DNA from: Lineus longissimus
Lineage: Eukaryota; Nemertea; Pilidiophora; Heteronemertea; Lineidae
Reading direction: 5' to 3'
Length of the DNA stretch: 64,000 bases
Assembly: GCF_910592395.1 (NCBI RefSeq)
Contig: NC_088316.1
Coordinates: forward strand, 6,202,001 to 6,266,000
Shown in pieces: positions 21,898 to 34,436 of the stretch. The notes below the pieces were generated by a model that was given only the letters and a program-made list of their open reading frames with translations, did not search any database and had not been told where the DNA came from. Each line of letters begins with the position of its first letter. Positions within the stretch are counted from its first letter, which is position 1. Position numbers and translations under genes: made by a program.

Positions 21898-24091
21898 GGC
21901 ATGCAGCGGTGAAGGTCTCGGGCAATGTCAGGAAGTAAACAACGTAAGAAATTCAGAATAATGGCAACATTTTGATTTATGCTACCGAGAAAAAAAGTAT
22001 TGGTTACAGGTGAAGAAGTATGGATTGTCTGAACGTACGCACGTGCAATATCATGATCATGAATCATCGGTTACCGAGAATAATACCGGTTCATATCTAA
22101 AATGATAAATGAGTTTTTTAACCTAAATGATGGCGATGTGTCAGTGGGGTGGGAGAGATGGCACGGTTAAGTGATTTCTGCAGGTTTGTTTTCGGCCTTT
22201 GACAGGTTAACATGCTTCAATTACAAGATTTGAAGAGAGGGCCTTTTAAAAAAGAATCGTTCCAAGTCATCCACTCTTCCGTTTTCGCGACTTCAATAGG
22301 GGAAGTTTTCTCGTTACTTCTACCGTGCTCCCTCGTTTTCCCGACATTAAAGGGATAATTTTCTCATTACCTCTGTCCTGTTCCTTTGCTTCCCGACATC
22401 GCCAGGGACATTTTTATCATTTTTATTCTACATAAGTAGTTTCCAATAACAAATTGCACAAAAAAGGAAAAATTCTAAATCTGACTAGATCATCACGCTT
22501 TTCTGGCGTTGACTCCGATTTGACGGGACCCAAGTTAGCTCTCAATGCGTCGATACGATGCACTAGTAAGGCGCTTCCGGGAGCCATGGATCTACCCTGT
22601 GACGTCTTGGTGTAAATGTAGATTTTTCTGACGTCACGCTGATGGCCTTGATTTATACCCCTCTACTGCGACGATAATGGAAATGACGTTGCGCCGTAAT
22701 AGCGGGGTGACGTGAACTCGGATCTAGGCGTGCACTCACTATTAACGCGTTTTTCTACCATCTAAGAGCTGAAACAAAATTGGGAAACATCAAACACGTT
22801 CAGAAACCTTATAAATAATTTAAAGAAGATTTAAACTGAAGAATGCTCAGACTAATTGTGTATTTCTGCTGGACAAGAGCACAGTTTACTGATGAACCAG
22901 AAGAATAACATACTGCAGTAAATTAAACGACTTCAAAAGAGAAAACAATCAAATTCCTTCCTTTGATTTTTTTGCTGGTCTTGATATTAGGATAACGATT
23001 TTATTTTCAGTGAATACATATGTCATTTTCCTTGCTGCCAGCTTATTTTCTTATTTGAAGTTGGGATGTTTAATATTAACCATGATTACATGTAATACAT
23101 GGAGATGCATTCAAACGTTTTTCACGTTTAGCATATTTTATCTGCCTCTGGCGCCTATGCAAACCTGTAGAATAGCAACTATCAGACAATTTGGTAAACA
23201 TGCTACGGGAGGAGCATGCGAATAACATGAATGGCTTTGAATTGTATTTCAAAGTAAATTGACCTTGACATACTCCGTGGCTAGCGGTCATGCAGCCTAC
23301 TGTAAGTCAGTGCCATGAATGGCGCGCCCTCCTTTCTGTCGTGCGGTAAAAACAAAACTTTAATTTGCCCTCAATAGGCGTGGCGCTGCGACCAGGCGGC
23401 AGATTGTATAATTAGCACATGACCATAGTTCTCGAGCCTGGGTTTCAGCTGGTAGCGGCATTTCCTTTGTTCTTTTTCCGAAAGATCTTTTCAGTGTTGT
23501 AATTACAAGGTAATCATGCGCTTGGGCAATGAACTAAAGTACAAGTGACCCGATCGAGAAATTCTTTTGCGTAGGATCAATGGCCATCTATGTTTAGAAC
23601 ACATGTCGGTATTACTAGATCCTGTTTGTGTAATTTAATCGATACTTTAGTCGATTATCATATCATATTATATCAAAATGTGTGTACTACCATGGAGAAA
23701 CAGAAAGAACATACATGCAAGAGGCGATAAAAAGTATTTTATAGATGACGTGGCTTGATTTTCGAGGTGAAGTCGCCCTTTTGATGTAAATAGAGTCATG
23801 CACTGCATCGTTTTGTTTATGGTTGGAAAATTCAACATTTTGATTGTGATTTGTAGGGCCTACTTGATTACACCTTCATCCTTGTTGACTCTTCTCCAAT
23901 TCGTTTAACCACGACAGCAATTTGCCATGCTACCACCCAGGGAATGATCGTCGGAAAGGCCTCTCGATCCAAAAAGACAACAGTGGACATCCATTAGCGG
24001 ACACACCCTGTAAATTATGGACATTAGTCAATTGGTCCCAAATTGGATGTCCGTTTTTATACACTTATTTGACCTCTCTATATAGCCCATT
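21898..24091. other. No gene seen
   Basis: No exon or repeat can be supported. A perfect cAMP-response-type word TGACGTCA lies near 22631, and another at 21743, without further context. Confidence 0.45.
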
Positions 24092-24598
24092 CGCAATGTT
24101 TTGTCGGGTATTCGAAAAGGCTGGATCACTGGACTGCTGGCTTTACCTGATTGTGACTCATGAATCACCACTGCCTGGATGGATTGCCCAATTCATAAAT
24201 CCCAAACGTTTCCCACCATGTGCTTCAAGGGCACTGTCAACATGGATTCCTAAGTCTAAGACTATTTACCAGCGAAATCGCCGGGCTATTACCGGCGGTT
24301 CCGTCTGCATGACCTACAAAGCTGACGGAAGGTTTTTTTGTAACTGAATAACATCCTAGCAATGTGTGAATCAGAATGCCATTCATAGGCAGCGCCCATG
24401 TAAATATGATACGCGGGACATTATAGCATTCAGATACCTAGGTTGGTGTAGGGATGAGGAAGCAATCTAAATACACATGAATATTATATCCCATTTTCCG
24501 AACGATCCCCAATTCAGGTGGTGGTGACCCATGAGTCACAACCCAGCGAATCCAGCAGTCCAGCAATCCAGATTATTCGAATATCCTGTTGTCCGCAT
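24092..24598. mobile_element. Foldback element with arms of about 80 bp
   Basis: Left arm 24092-24176 and right arm 24517-24598 are imperfect reverse complements; shared words include TGGACTGCTGG and GTGACTCATG. A 141-residue open frame at 23922-24347 runs through the left arm and is not a gene. Confidence 0.6.
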
Positions 24599-24916
24599 CG
24601 TTTAGGGCTCTAGAGGACGAACTACTGTCAAGATTACTCTGAAATTTGCCCCCAGACGATGCGGAAATAATATTTACGAATGGACTATGGGGCACCCCTT
24701 TATTAAGGACAGCACTTGTCAGTCTCGAAGGTTTACTGTAACAGAGAGGTTAACTGTATATATACTCTAATTTCACCGATCTAAGATCGCTTCTTGGCTC
24801 AAGTCAACCATTGATACAAGATGCACATGCACATGGTCGCTAACGTCCGATGAGACGAAGTCATTTTCCGTCTTGACTTTTGTGTCGAATTCGTAATAAT
24901 TGATGTACGGAAACAG

Positions 24917-25287
24917 TCTTAGATCAGTGAGACTAGAGTAGTGTTTTCTCTCAAGAAGAAGATCGTTCAAAATAAATGCCATAACCTCATCTTGCAACAA
25001 CATTTTATAAAGTGATTAATCGGTATGTGGTCATAAATCAATTGCAACTGCCTTTTACAGACCCCGAAACTGAGTAGTATTTGAAGCTTGATCAAAATGA
25101 TAGCCTCAGATTAGTGAAACTAGAGTATTATACATTAGGTGTTTTCTCTCAAGAAGAAGTTCGAGCAAAATGAATGCATTTACCCCACCTTGCAACAGTT
25201 ATTTTATAAAGTGATGTATCGGTATGTGGTCATAAGTCAATTGCTACTGACTTTTATGGACTCCAACATGAGCAGTATTTAAAGGGT
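24917..25287. repeat. Direct duplication, about 190-bp period
   Basis: Unit 24917-25090 is repeated at 25106-25287 with about 80% identity by eye. Shared words include TTTTCTCTCAAGAAGAAG, ATTTTATAAAGTGAT and CGGTATGTGGTCATAA. Confidence 0.75.
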
Positions 25288-25789
25288 TCATATGCTCTTT
25301 TATTAGCCTTATCAAGTTTCTCAATGATGACACCAACTGATCATCCTGTCATGCAGGTGCGATCATCCCCGTCGACACTTTTGAGAATATCATCACAGCT
25401 TATTTGTAGCCACCTTAGTTGGTAGTAGTGATTAATTGCAGTTCAGGTTTTTTTCTTTTACTTGGCGCAATCCATGATTTATGGGGGTTGTACGCTGCCG
25501 TCAATGGGGTATTCACGTAACGATTTATCACAAGTGAAAAGCTGAATGAACTGTGTTGGCAGTTATAAGTACTGATAGTGTGGGCTGTGAAGTCATGAGT
25601 ATCAGAAAGATACTACGACTGCTATTACTATAAATTAATCATAATGATATTGATGAAAATATCAAGCACCTTGTTTGACCAAATATTAAAACATTTTTGG
25701 GGAATTGTCACACGTTTATGCAAATGTACGGTCATGAAGGGACCTTATTCAGGCTATATAACAACAGTACCCGAAAAAATGCCCGAGAA

Positions 25790-25945
25790 AGGGGTGTCTA
25801 TAAACCTAAGACTTTAAACCCAAGACTCTATAACACTATTAAAGACCCAACTATAAAACTAAGACCCATAGGACTATAAAACTAAGACCCATAGGACTAT
25901 AAAACTAAGACCCAACTATAAATTTACTATAAAACTAGGACCTTT
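25790..25945. repeat. 23-bp minisatellite
   Basis: Exact 23-bp units with ACTATAAAACTAAGACCC at 25846-25915 are flanked by degenerate units built on CTATAAAACTARGACC. The array has no coding sense. Confidence 0.8.
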
Positions 25946-26094
25946 ACAGAATTTTGGAGAGGAATTTAGATTTATTGGACTCGCTCACAAACCATCTTAC
26001 GGCCAATATTCATCGACATTCGTAGAAGTAGTACATGAATATACGTATATTGTGTAAGGTTTGTTTAAGAAACATTCTACTGTATAGTACAGTA

Positions 26095-27310
26095 TATAGG
26101 TCAAACCAAAGTCGGCATGACATGTGATGTATTGCTAAAGTACCTAACATAAGAATATCATCGAAAACAAGTCACTAATAAGCGAGATATAACACTGTTT
26201 ACCTTTTTTTGTTTCAAGAATCAGATCAGATCAGAATCAGATCAGATCAGATCGAAATTCGTAGGGAGTCATGTGTACCAAATTTCAAGTACATAGCTTT
26301 AGCGGTTGAGAAACGTGCCATAGTTACACTCAAACGACCAATTTACGCTAATTGACCTCTGTGACCTTGAAAAGTAGGTCAAATCAAAAACCCGTAAGAT
26401 GTGTAATGTATCCTTGCTAGGAGAACCTACCATAAAAGTTCTATCGAAAATGAGTCACTCAAAAGAGAGATATCACTCTTTTTAGGTTTTAACTTCTGGC
26501 CCCTGGTGGCCAAGTCAACAATCAGTTCGGATCGAAATTCATTGTCAGAGGTTACATGACATAGGAAGTCATGTGCACCAAATTTCAAGTTCGTAGATTT
26601 AGCGATTAAGAAACGTGTCATAGTTACACTCAAACGGCCAATTCACATCGTTTGACCTCTGTGACCTCAAAAATTAGGTCAAATCAAAAACCCGTGGGAC
26701 ATATGATGTATTCTGGCTCTGAGTACCTACAATGAAAATATCATTGAAAACAAGTCACTATTAATCGTGATATTGCACTTTTTATTTTTTTTAGTTTTGA
26801 CCCTCTGGTGGCCAAGTCGAGAATCAAATCAGATCGAAATTCGGTGTCTGAGGTTATATGATGTTAGGAATCATGTTTATCAAATTTCAAGTTCATAGCT
26901 TTAGCGGTTAAGAAACGTGCCATAGTTACACTCAAACGGACAATTTACGCCATTTGACCTCTGTGACCTTGAAAATTAGGTCAAATTAAAACCCGTGTGA
27001 TCCTTACTAGCAGAACCTACCATAAAAATTTCATCGAGAACGAGTCACTCATAAGAGAGATATCACACTTTTTATGTTTTCACTTTTGGCCCCGTGGTGG
27101 CCAAGTCAAGAATCAGATCGGACCGAAATTCGTTGTAATAGGTCACCTGACCTAGAGGGACCTTTGTACAAAGTTTCAAGTTCATGGCCCTAGCGGTTAA
27201 GAACCGTGCCCTGTTTTTGAAACAGGACACAGACGACGGCGGACGATGACGACGACGACGACGACGACGACGGACGCCGGACACTGCGGTGTTGTACAGA
27301 CTCCCCTACG
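26095..27310 (-). repeat. Tandem array of about 300-bp units, four copies
   Basis: Diverged units repeat the blocks AGAAACGTGCCATAGTTACA, TTTGACCTCTGTGACCT, AGGTCAAATCAAAAACCCG and GGCCAAGTC at intervals of about 290-310 bp. An AATCAGATCAGATC microsatellite sits in the first copy, and a GAC run (27241-27272) precedes the right end CGGTGAGCC. It is the same family as 17541-18441, in inverse orientation. No protein is encoded. Confidence 0.8.
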
Positions 27311-27649
27311 GTGAGCCAAAAAGCATGTATGAAAAATATCCGGAAATAGAATCTGAACTATCTAGCATGCATTGGGGTTCCGCGCCGACAATGCTGAACC
27401 CCGAAAATCACGATGCTTGGTTGCGAATAAAGCTAAGATCAGTAAAAACCTGACTTGGAAAAAATCCCATCAGTTCATTAGTTTACGCTCCAGAGCCCAA
27501 GATAATGCGGAGAAAACTTTCATCGAATCGACTACAACAGGCAATCCGTGTCGTTACTCAGCTTTACAAAACAACATGCGAGCAATATTATTCGAAACGT
27601 TATTGCCAACTAAAATAAACACATACAATTGACAATGCGAAATAATCTA

Positions 27650-27907
27650 CCCTGCTTCATCAAAAAAGTCTACTGATGGGCAATTCAATATGAACTCTGC
27701 TTCATCGAACATATCAGAACTGACGGGCAATCCGCGTTTCAGCTTTTCTGCTTTTCAATATGCATTCTGCTTAATCGAAAAAAATCAACTGACATGACTG
27801 ACGGACAATCTGCTATTCGATATGTATTCTGCCACATCGAAATAAATCAACTGACGGGCAACCTGCTTTTAAATGTGTTGTCGGCTTCATCGAATGACGG
27901 GCAAAGT
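27650..27907. repeat. Degenerate tandem repeat, about 60-70-bp units
   Basis: About five units contain CTGCTTCATCGAA, then CAACTGACGGGCAA, then TTCAATATG. There is no coding content. Confidence 0.65.
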
Positions 27908-28363
27908 ACGACTACTTTCTGCTCATACATGTACATGTACATGTACACAGACGAATTACCTCGGGCAAATTAAGTAGGCTACACAAACGACTGTGATACG
28001 ATTCCTCGCAACTCCACAGACGAGCCACTCAAATAACGCAAAGAATGATATCCCGTCATTCTATCATGTCTACAGTCTCATGAACATCAAAGGTGCCGCC
28101 AGGAAGACCTTATCAAGTGGCCGAACGGCCAAGGTAGATTTAAGGTGACCAACGACAATAATAGACATTACATTGGTGACGCTTATCATTTGTCAAGGCT
28201 GACCGCCCGCCCGCCTCGAACATGGCTGGGCAAACAACAAACTAATCAACCTACAAAACACTTGACTTTCTATCTGATTATTTAAGAATAGGATCAAGCT
28301 AAAGCTTCAGAAATCCCCTTGATGTTACTTTTTTCCATTTTTTCCTTCATCTTATTGTGGTTT

Positions 28364-28822
28364 TCAATAGCAAAAAATCGATGGATTTTTTTTTAAAGCT
28401 GAAGTTCGATGAGAGATTGTCCAAGATCCTCTAGCAATTAACATATTAGTACAGTATCTTGCGTTAATAGTTCTCTCTTGAAAGAAAACGTGTAAAGAAC
28501 AACAGAAGCAGTTACTCATTTTTAACCAATAACTTTTGGATGGAATGTGCCTGAAACATGAACTGTACGCTCTTTATTACAATAAAGGAAAACTGCACTT
28601 CAATTGAAAATTGGAATGTAAACACGTAATGAATTTAAGTTTCACCTATGCCGTTGTGTAGACTGATATACAAAAACTATAAATGCCACGTTTCAACGAA
28701 TTTGCCTGCATGGTTAAAAATGAGTAACTGCTTCTGTTGTTTCTAACACGTTTTTTCAAGAGAGAATTATTAAAATGCAAGATTCTTCAGCTTGAAAAAA
28801 TCCATCGATTTTTTGCTATTGC
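28364..28822. mobile_element. Foldback element with long arms
   Basis: Left arm 28364-28527 and right arm 28712-28822 pair over about 110 bp: GCAAAAAATCGATGGATTTT and AACAGAAGCAGTTACTCATT on the left match their inverses on the right. The left arm holds about 48 bp extra. The loop contains the repeat also found at 21060-21170. Confidence 0.75.
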
Positions 28823-29537
28823 CACTAGAAAATAAACTGAATAGGAACGGTGTTTAAAACAGGACTATCAAGGAACCTGAAGCATACCATTTTAACCCTC
28901 GAGTTTTGGATCCACCCCGCCGAGCCGAACTTTTTGACACCAACGTATTAGCATCTTGACCCCTTAGTTTTGGATCCCCTCCACCGACACGGACACTGTT
29001 ACACGGACGTTACCCGGACGGAGTACCTCTGATGGTTCAGAATGACGTTTGAGGGGAGGTTACGGGCGGAGTATATAGTAGTACAAAACATGGTTACATG
29101 GCTACATGGTTTTCTTTCTTTCTTATCAAAAGAGTATTATAATGTTATTTTGAATACCACTGTAATTGTCATAAGCGCTTACACGCACCCATTCAATGAC
29201 ATACGAACATCTTCCCCTCCTCTAAGCAGAGTATGATTAATTACCGGTACGCCAGATTTTGTTGTATGAGTTTTTCTTCGCAGAATTATGATATCATGCG
29301 TGTAACCGAGTCAGAAAGGTGTCCACAATGTGACACAGAGACAGGAAGTGTGCACTGGTTTCAATCCAATAGGCATTTCCAGGATCCAATATCGGTTACA
29401 CGATAATTGAGAATTATTGATTACTGCATAAACCAATCCAATTTGAGTGGGAGGTCCGGGGTTTGTACCCGAGTCCTGCTTCTGCTTTGTTATAAAAATG
29501 ACTGTGCTGCCATGCCACTAACAATCACTCACCATGG

Positions 29538-29682
29538 TATAAGTATAACGCCACACAGATTGCCCGTCGGTTGTTACTTTTTCTAAAAAGCATAGAATAA
29601 ACGTCACACACATTGCCAGTCAGTTGTTACAAGCATACATGTAGTATAACGTCACACGGATTGCCCGTCAGTCAAAACTACA
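29538..29682. repeat. Three-copy tandem repeat, about 60-bp units
   Basis: Units share TATAACGTCACACGGATTGC and CCCGTCAGTTGTTAC. Confidence 0.65.
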
Positions 29683-30722
29683 TCGTGAGTATCATAATAC
29701 ATGTACATACAAATTAATGTATATAATCATCATATCACTCCGTGATCATTCTCATCTGGCGCCATATCACTTTTATTATTGTCCCGTCATGCGACATGCT
29801 ATCATATCTGATAATACTTCATGAAACCTCTGCTGAAATAAAATTTGATGAATAAACGTTTAAAGATTTCTCTTGGCAACAGCAATTTCGTGCACATGCA
29901 AAAGATTACACCCGATGGACAGATGATGATCAAAACGATTCTTTGCGGAAAAAGCAGTGTTAAATTGTTTTTGTCAACAAACAAAGAGGAACCTTGGCCG
30001 ACGGCCTGTCAGCTTAAAGAGGTGGTGTAATAACTCTAACGTTAGAGACCCAAGTGGCTCGGCTAAACAAATGATATCACCTGTTAACAAAACACCGAAT
30101 TCTTGTCAAATGAAATAGGGGAAAATATTGTGAGTCTTTGGTGCTATTAACTCGTCTAATACATTTTGAGCTAGCCCTCAATGGGACCGCTTCGACGCCA
30201 GTTGTCGATAACTACCATTGCTGTTTGCACAATGCTCGTTTTCTCTCTGCAGAATTGCTGATTGTTGTTGTTATAGCTTTTAATTAAAACGATTCGAACA
30301 AAGACAATATTCGGCATCTTTGTGTGCAGGGGTCAACCTGGCCGGGAAATAACTGCGTTGGGACTATCCTGATGACCAACTGGTGTTGGGCGGGGTGGTC
30401 GAGCATTATGAGAGGCGGCAACGTCAAGCGCCATTTGTTATTTATTTAGCATAGCTGGCTGAAGCCCAACCAATTTTTCGCGCCGACAAAGCAATAGTCT
30501 CGCCCACAGGTTGCGAATTTATTGCTGATCTGTTAGATGCTGCACATCCTGGTTGATGGCCTGCCTGCAACCGAGGTTAATTCCGAGCAATCCTGAATGA
30601 CTGGCAAGATGAACATACATTTGAATACAGAAGCCATTAAGGAAGGGTCCCTGAGTGCATTTGCACGCGTGTAAATTACGTCAGCATGTTTATCTGTATT
30701 TATGGGCCATATCCTGTTTTCT

Positions 30723-30769
30723 GATTGGCTGGCGGTAAAGGCCTGTCCACTATCTCTCCACATCAAAGG
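30723..30769 (+). promoter_or_regulatory. CCAAT box and TCF/LEF-type site upstream of Cdx
   Basis: GATTGGCT (30723-30730) is a CCAAT box in reverse. ATCAAAGG (30762-30769) is a core TCF/LEF site in reverse. They lie about 540-580 bp before the Cdx start codon. Caudal genes are known Wnt targets in several animals; use of this site is inference. Confidence 0.35.
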
Positions 30770-31302
30770 TATTTCACAGAAAGCCGCCCTCGTTAAAAGT
30801 CAAATAGTTTTGAATTATGGCTGTGGTGTAGCGTGGGTTATGATAGACACTGGGACGTTTATATGTCGACCACAGTTGACCAGACAAACACCGGGCAGAC
30901 TGGACATCTCAGTTGAGAGACTGATCTCGTTGAAAGCACTTAGTCGAGCGATTTCATCCGCCTGTGAACCTGTGACTTATCGTAAGTGTGTTTCCCTCTG
31001 ATGTTGCCGCCATTGCAGTGGGTCATGACTGTATAGTTATCTCCAACCGGACTCTATATTTCAATGTATGTGTTGTGCTGTGCCAGATAACGGAACTGCG
31101 AAGGACAGGTGCCGTGTACTTTTAGCAAGGAAATAGAGCGTTGCCTTTTTTATTCGTACCTACGTAAAGATTACTTCGAATCGGCAATTTTTAAAAACTC
31201 AAAGCCAGGACTCGTAACAAGGAGGATACTAGTGCTAAGTTGTTTTGATGCTGTTTTACGCCTAGACACGCAAGGATCTGTACCGTCTTTCCGTAGGCCA
31301 AC

Positions 31303-31972
31303 ATGGTTTCTGTGCAGTACGAACAACCGACGACCATGCTTCCTAGTCACTATCACGGAGCCCCGCAGAGCTCTTTTGGGCTCGCACCATTCTGTTACAC
31401 ACCTCATCAACCGCCACCACAGACTCAGTACCAGGATTTTACTTACAGTCAGTATCAGGTCCCTCAATCCTTAGGGACGACATCACAACTCCCGGACTCA
31501 TTATCTTTGAATTCTTATTCCTCGTTCAGTCATCAGCCATCTCAGCCAGTGTGGACACCTCTGGCTTCAGCTTCAAATTATTCACCTCCCCAGACAACAC
31601 GGACGGGAACTACCTCTTCAAACTGTGTGGACTGGAGTCAGAGCTATTCCTCTCAGTCACCAAGTGCTCACAATCTTGGGGGTTATTCTGGCAATCCGCG
31701 TGTGCCATGTTCCTCTGTGACAAGTGTGCTCTCGCATTCTCCGAACACTGGTATCCACGTTGTGACCGAGCAACCCATGACTGGACCACCATCGTTACCG
31801 GGGTCCCCGCAGTCAGGCATCATCACATCAACCCATTCCCCTGGGGGAGTTGTCCAACCTCCATGTCCCAAACCATGTCAGCCACAGCCTTGTCCAAATA
31901 TGCCACGAGAACCCTACGACTGGATGCGAAGACAAGACTACCCACCAACGCCTCCAGAAGCACCTAATAAAT
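31303..31972 (+). CDS. Cdx: Caudal-type homeobox protein Cdx, exon 1
   Basis: Exon 1 of the ParaHox transcription factor that patterns posterior body and gut. It encodes 223 residues plus one base. The region is rich in Ser, Pro, Tyr and Gln, as in other Cdx N-terminal activation regions, and ends with PYDWMRRQ (residues 204-211). This is the Cdx form of the hexapeptide used to contact PBC partners. The start ATG has A at -3 and G at +4, and an in-frame TAG lies 9 bases before it, fixing the start. The donor is a strong GTAAGT at 31973. Joined to exon 2 (T plus GG), the product is 370 residues, and the residue made at the junction is Trp. Transcription start and any 5' untranslated exon were not determined. 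Confidence 0.93.
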
Positions 31973-32329
31973 GTAAGTCCCCATTTTACTTCAAAATGCA
32001 TGGATCATCTTGACACGTCTTGTTAAGCGACTCTCTTAATTGTCGCACGCGTTAATCCATTTGACTCGCAATGATACCCCTGCATGGTATTTTGATGATG
32101 TTGATCAATTTGTGTGACATATCGCATCATTCATAAGGCGGTAGGGAATTGCTACCAAGAATTTCTGTCTCCTTACGCAGCACTTTCCTAAAATTTAGTA
32201 ACGATTCCTGGATAGTGCCATATTGACAAACAGGATGGATACGGCTGGTATGAGGGTTTGTTCCAAATAGGGGTTTATCCTATTTGACACATCCAAGTTG
32301 TCACCATAACATTATGGATCCTGTCTTTT

Positions 32330-34400
32330 TTACTTAGAAATGGCAATCATCACTCAACTTTCGTTGTCAATGTTGGTTCATTCTTGTAAAGTCGAATAAG
32401 TTTTCTTGCCACTTCCTGATCCAATTTGTATCGGGAGGATTCAGTTCCAGTGGCATCTATGATCATGAATCAGTTTACCAGGGTCTCCGCAGGCTGGGGG
32501 AATTGTTTCACTCCCACATCCCAAACTATGTAAGCCACAGCCTTGTCCAAATATGCCACGAAAAGCCTACGACTGGATGCAAAGACAAGACAGCCCACCA
32601 ACACCTCCAGAAGCACATAACCTTTCCCCTTAGAACCATCTGAAGTGAAGGCTAAGAAGCTTTAACATGTCATAATGTTTTATGCAGGTCCAAGAAAATT
32701 TAAGCATTCACAGATGGTGTCAATGCTGTTATCATTCGTATAAAGTCATAATGTCTTTGCACATGCTGCATCAGGTTGATCCTATGATGGTGCCATCGTA
32801 AACAGCAAGTACGGTAGCAAGGAATGTCTGTCATTCATCTTTACTCGAGCCATCCAACGTGAATGAAAAACTTTGCTCGCAGCTTTTGATTAGTACTGGG
32901 AAGGATGGTAAAGTTGGTCGTAGATTGTTTTCCCCACAATGCCTAGCTGAGTTTGATGTTGTTTCTAAAACTTGTAAGAAAAGTTGTCATCATAACTAAC
33001 TGTCTTTTTCACCAAGAAGGGTTATAATAATTTTTGGGGGCTGTCAATGCTGTGCCAATCTTGTTAAGTTGTTTCCTTGTCTCCTTGTTTCTTCCTAAAT
33101 TATTATTTTTTGTTATAACGATTCAATTATGGCGGTCTATAAAGATTATGGGAATAGTGACATGGAGAGACTACCTGCGTTGATCTAATCCCAAAGGTTC
33201 CTGGCATGCCAAAGTGATAGTAGTAATAAAATCATGTTTCGTTTACTAAGAAATGGCAATCATTACTTTACTTGGGGTGTCAGTACGGTGCCATTTTTGT
33301 AAAGTCATATGTTTCCGGCTGACTTTCGAATTCAATTTGTATGAAGATGATTCCATGTTGGTGGTATCAAAAACTGCAAGTAAAGTGAAAGAAGTGGGAA
33401 GTGTTTGTCATACGATACCTCATTTCTTTCGAGGCATCTAACAGTTTAGATTCTGGAATGCAATTTACTTAGGGTGCCATGAATGCTAATGTCATTCTCG
33501 CTCTTATACTCGAGTGAGAATTACGGCTTGTAGAAAGTATTTGGAAGGATGGTAATGATGAGTGTAGCTTCTTGTCCATCTGTTTCCAACAATGCTGCGA
33601 TGACTTTGATGTTGTTTCCCAAAATTGTAAGAATGCGGTTACTGTTTTTTCACCAAGCAATAGTAATCATTATTTCACTTGGGGCGTCAATGCTGTGTCA
33701 TTCATGTAAAGTTATATGTCTTCTTGTTACCTGTGCTGACGATTTCACGATGGCGGTCATTGAAATTATTTGAATCGTAAGACTTGCTTCGTTTATCTGT
33801 TGCCCTCAGTTCCTGGCATATTGATGCTTCAAAACTGCCGAAGTACATGTAATTATAAAAATTGGAATCAAGTCTCTTTTACGTAAAAATGGTCATCATA
33901 ATTTGACTTAGGGTGTCAATGCTGTTATTCTTGTAAAGTCATGTTTCTTCGTGACTTCCTCATTCAATTTGCGTCAAGACATTCCTTGTTGGTTGCATCT
34001 AAAACAGTGAGCGCCGCAAGCACATCAAGCTCAGTGAATGTAGTGAGGGGTGTTTGTTACTCTTCGTTTCCTTCTAAACATCGAACAGTTTAGAATCTTG
34101 AAATAATTTTACTTCGGGTATAAATGCTGTTGTCATTCTTACAAAGTCATCTGTTTCCTAGTGACTCCTTTACTTAATATTTTTTTATTTAGTTCCATGA
34201 TGGTGGTTTATATTGTTCATTTGTCCTTCAGATTGTCAAGCTGTTATGAGGTTGTCTCAAAAAAATATGAAAAGGAATTATATCGTTTACAACGAAATGG
34301 TAACAATATTTTTACTTGGAGTGTCAATGCTGTGTCACCTTTGTATGTGCCTTGTGACTTGCAAAATTAATAATCATCTAATGAGGGCGGCAAATAATAA
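32330..34400 (+). repeat. Higher-order tandem repeat in the Cdx intron
   Basis: Nine diverged monomers contain GGGTGTCAATGCTGTGTCAT then TTGTAAAGTCATATGTTTCC. They start near 32362, 32713, 33038, 33272, 33470, 33682, 33909, 34117 and 34318. Usual spacing is about 200-240 bp. Larger blocks match better at about 640 bp: GGAAGGATGGTAA near 32898 and 33541, and AACAGTTTAG near 33430 and 34086. That indicates three-monomer higher-order units. The wide first gap is explained by the exon copy at 32459-32634. Confidence 0.75.
32459..32634 (+). pseudogene. Decayed partial copy of Cdx exon 1 (hexapeptide region)
   Basis: The sequence from TTACCAGGGTCTCCGCAG to about 32622 is plainly a duplicate of 31794-31963, the 3' part of Cdx exon 1. 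It stays in frame through CPNMP, AYDWMQRQ and PPTPPEA, so the hexapeptide core survives with Arg changed to Gln after the Met. About 27 bp are missing as a multiple of three. The frame ends in TAG at 32634. The GTAAGT donor of the original is not preserved. It lies about 500 bp downstream of exon 1, inside the first unit of the tandem array. Without a donor it cannot be used as an ordinary internal exon; it could only act as an alternative terminal exon. Confidence 0.85.
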
Positions 34401-34436
34401 TTATGCGAATTGTGGTACACTCTACTTAGAAATGTT

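Noticed and set aside
23922-24347. 141-residue plus-strand open frame
   Set aside because: It spans one arm of a foldback element, and its inverse copy at 24517-24598 is not open in the matching way.
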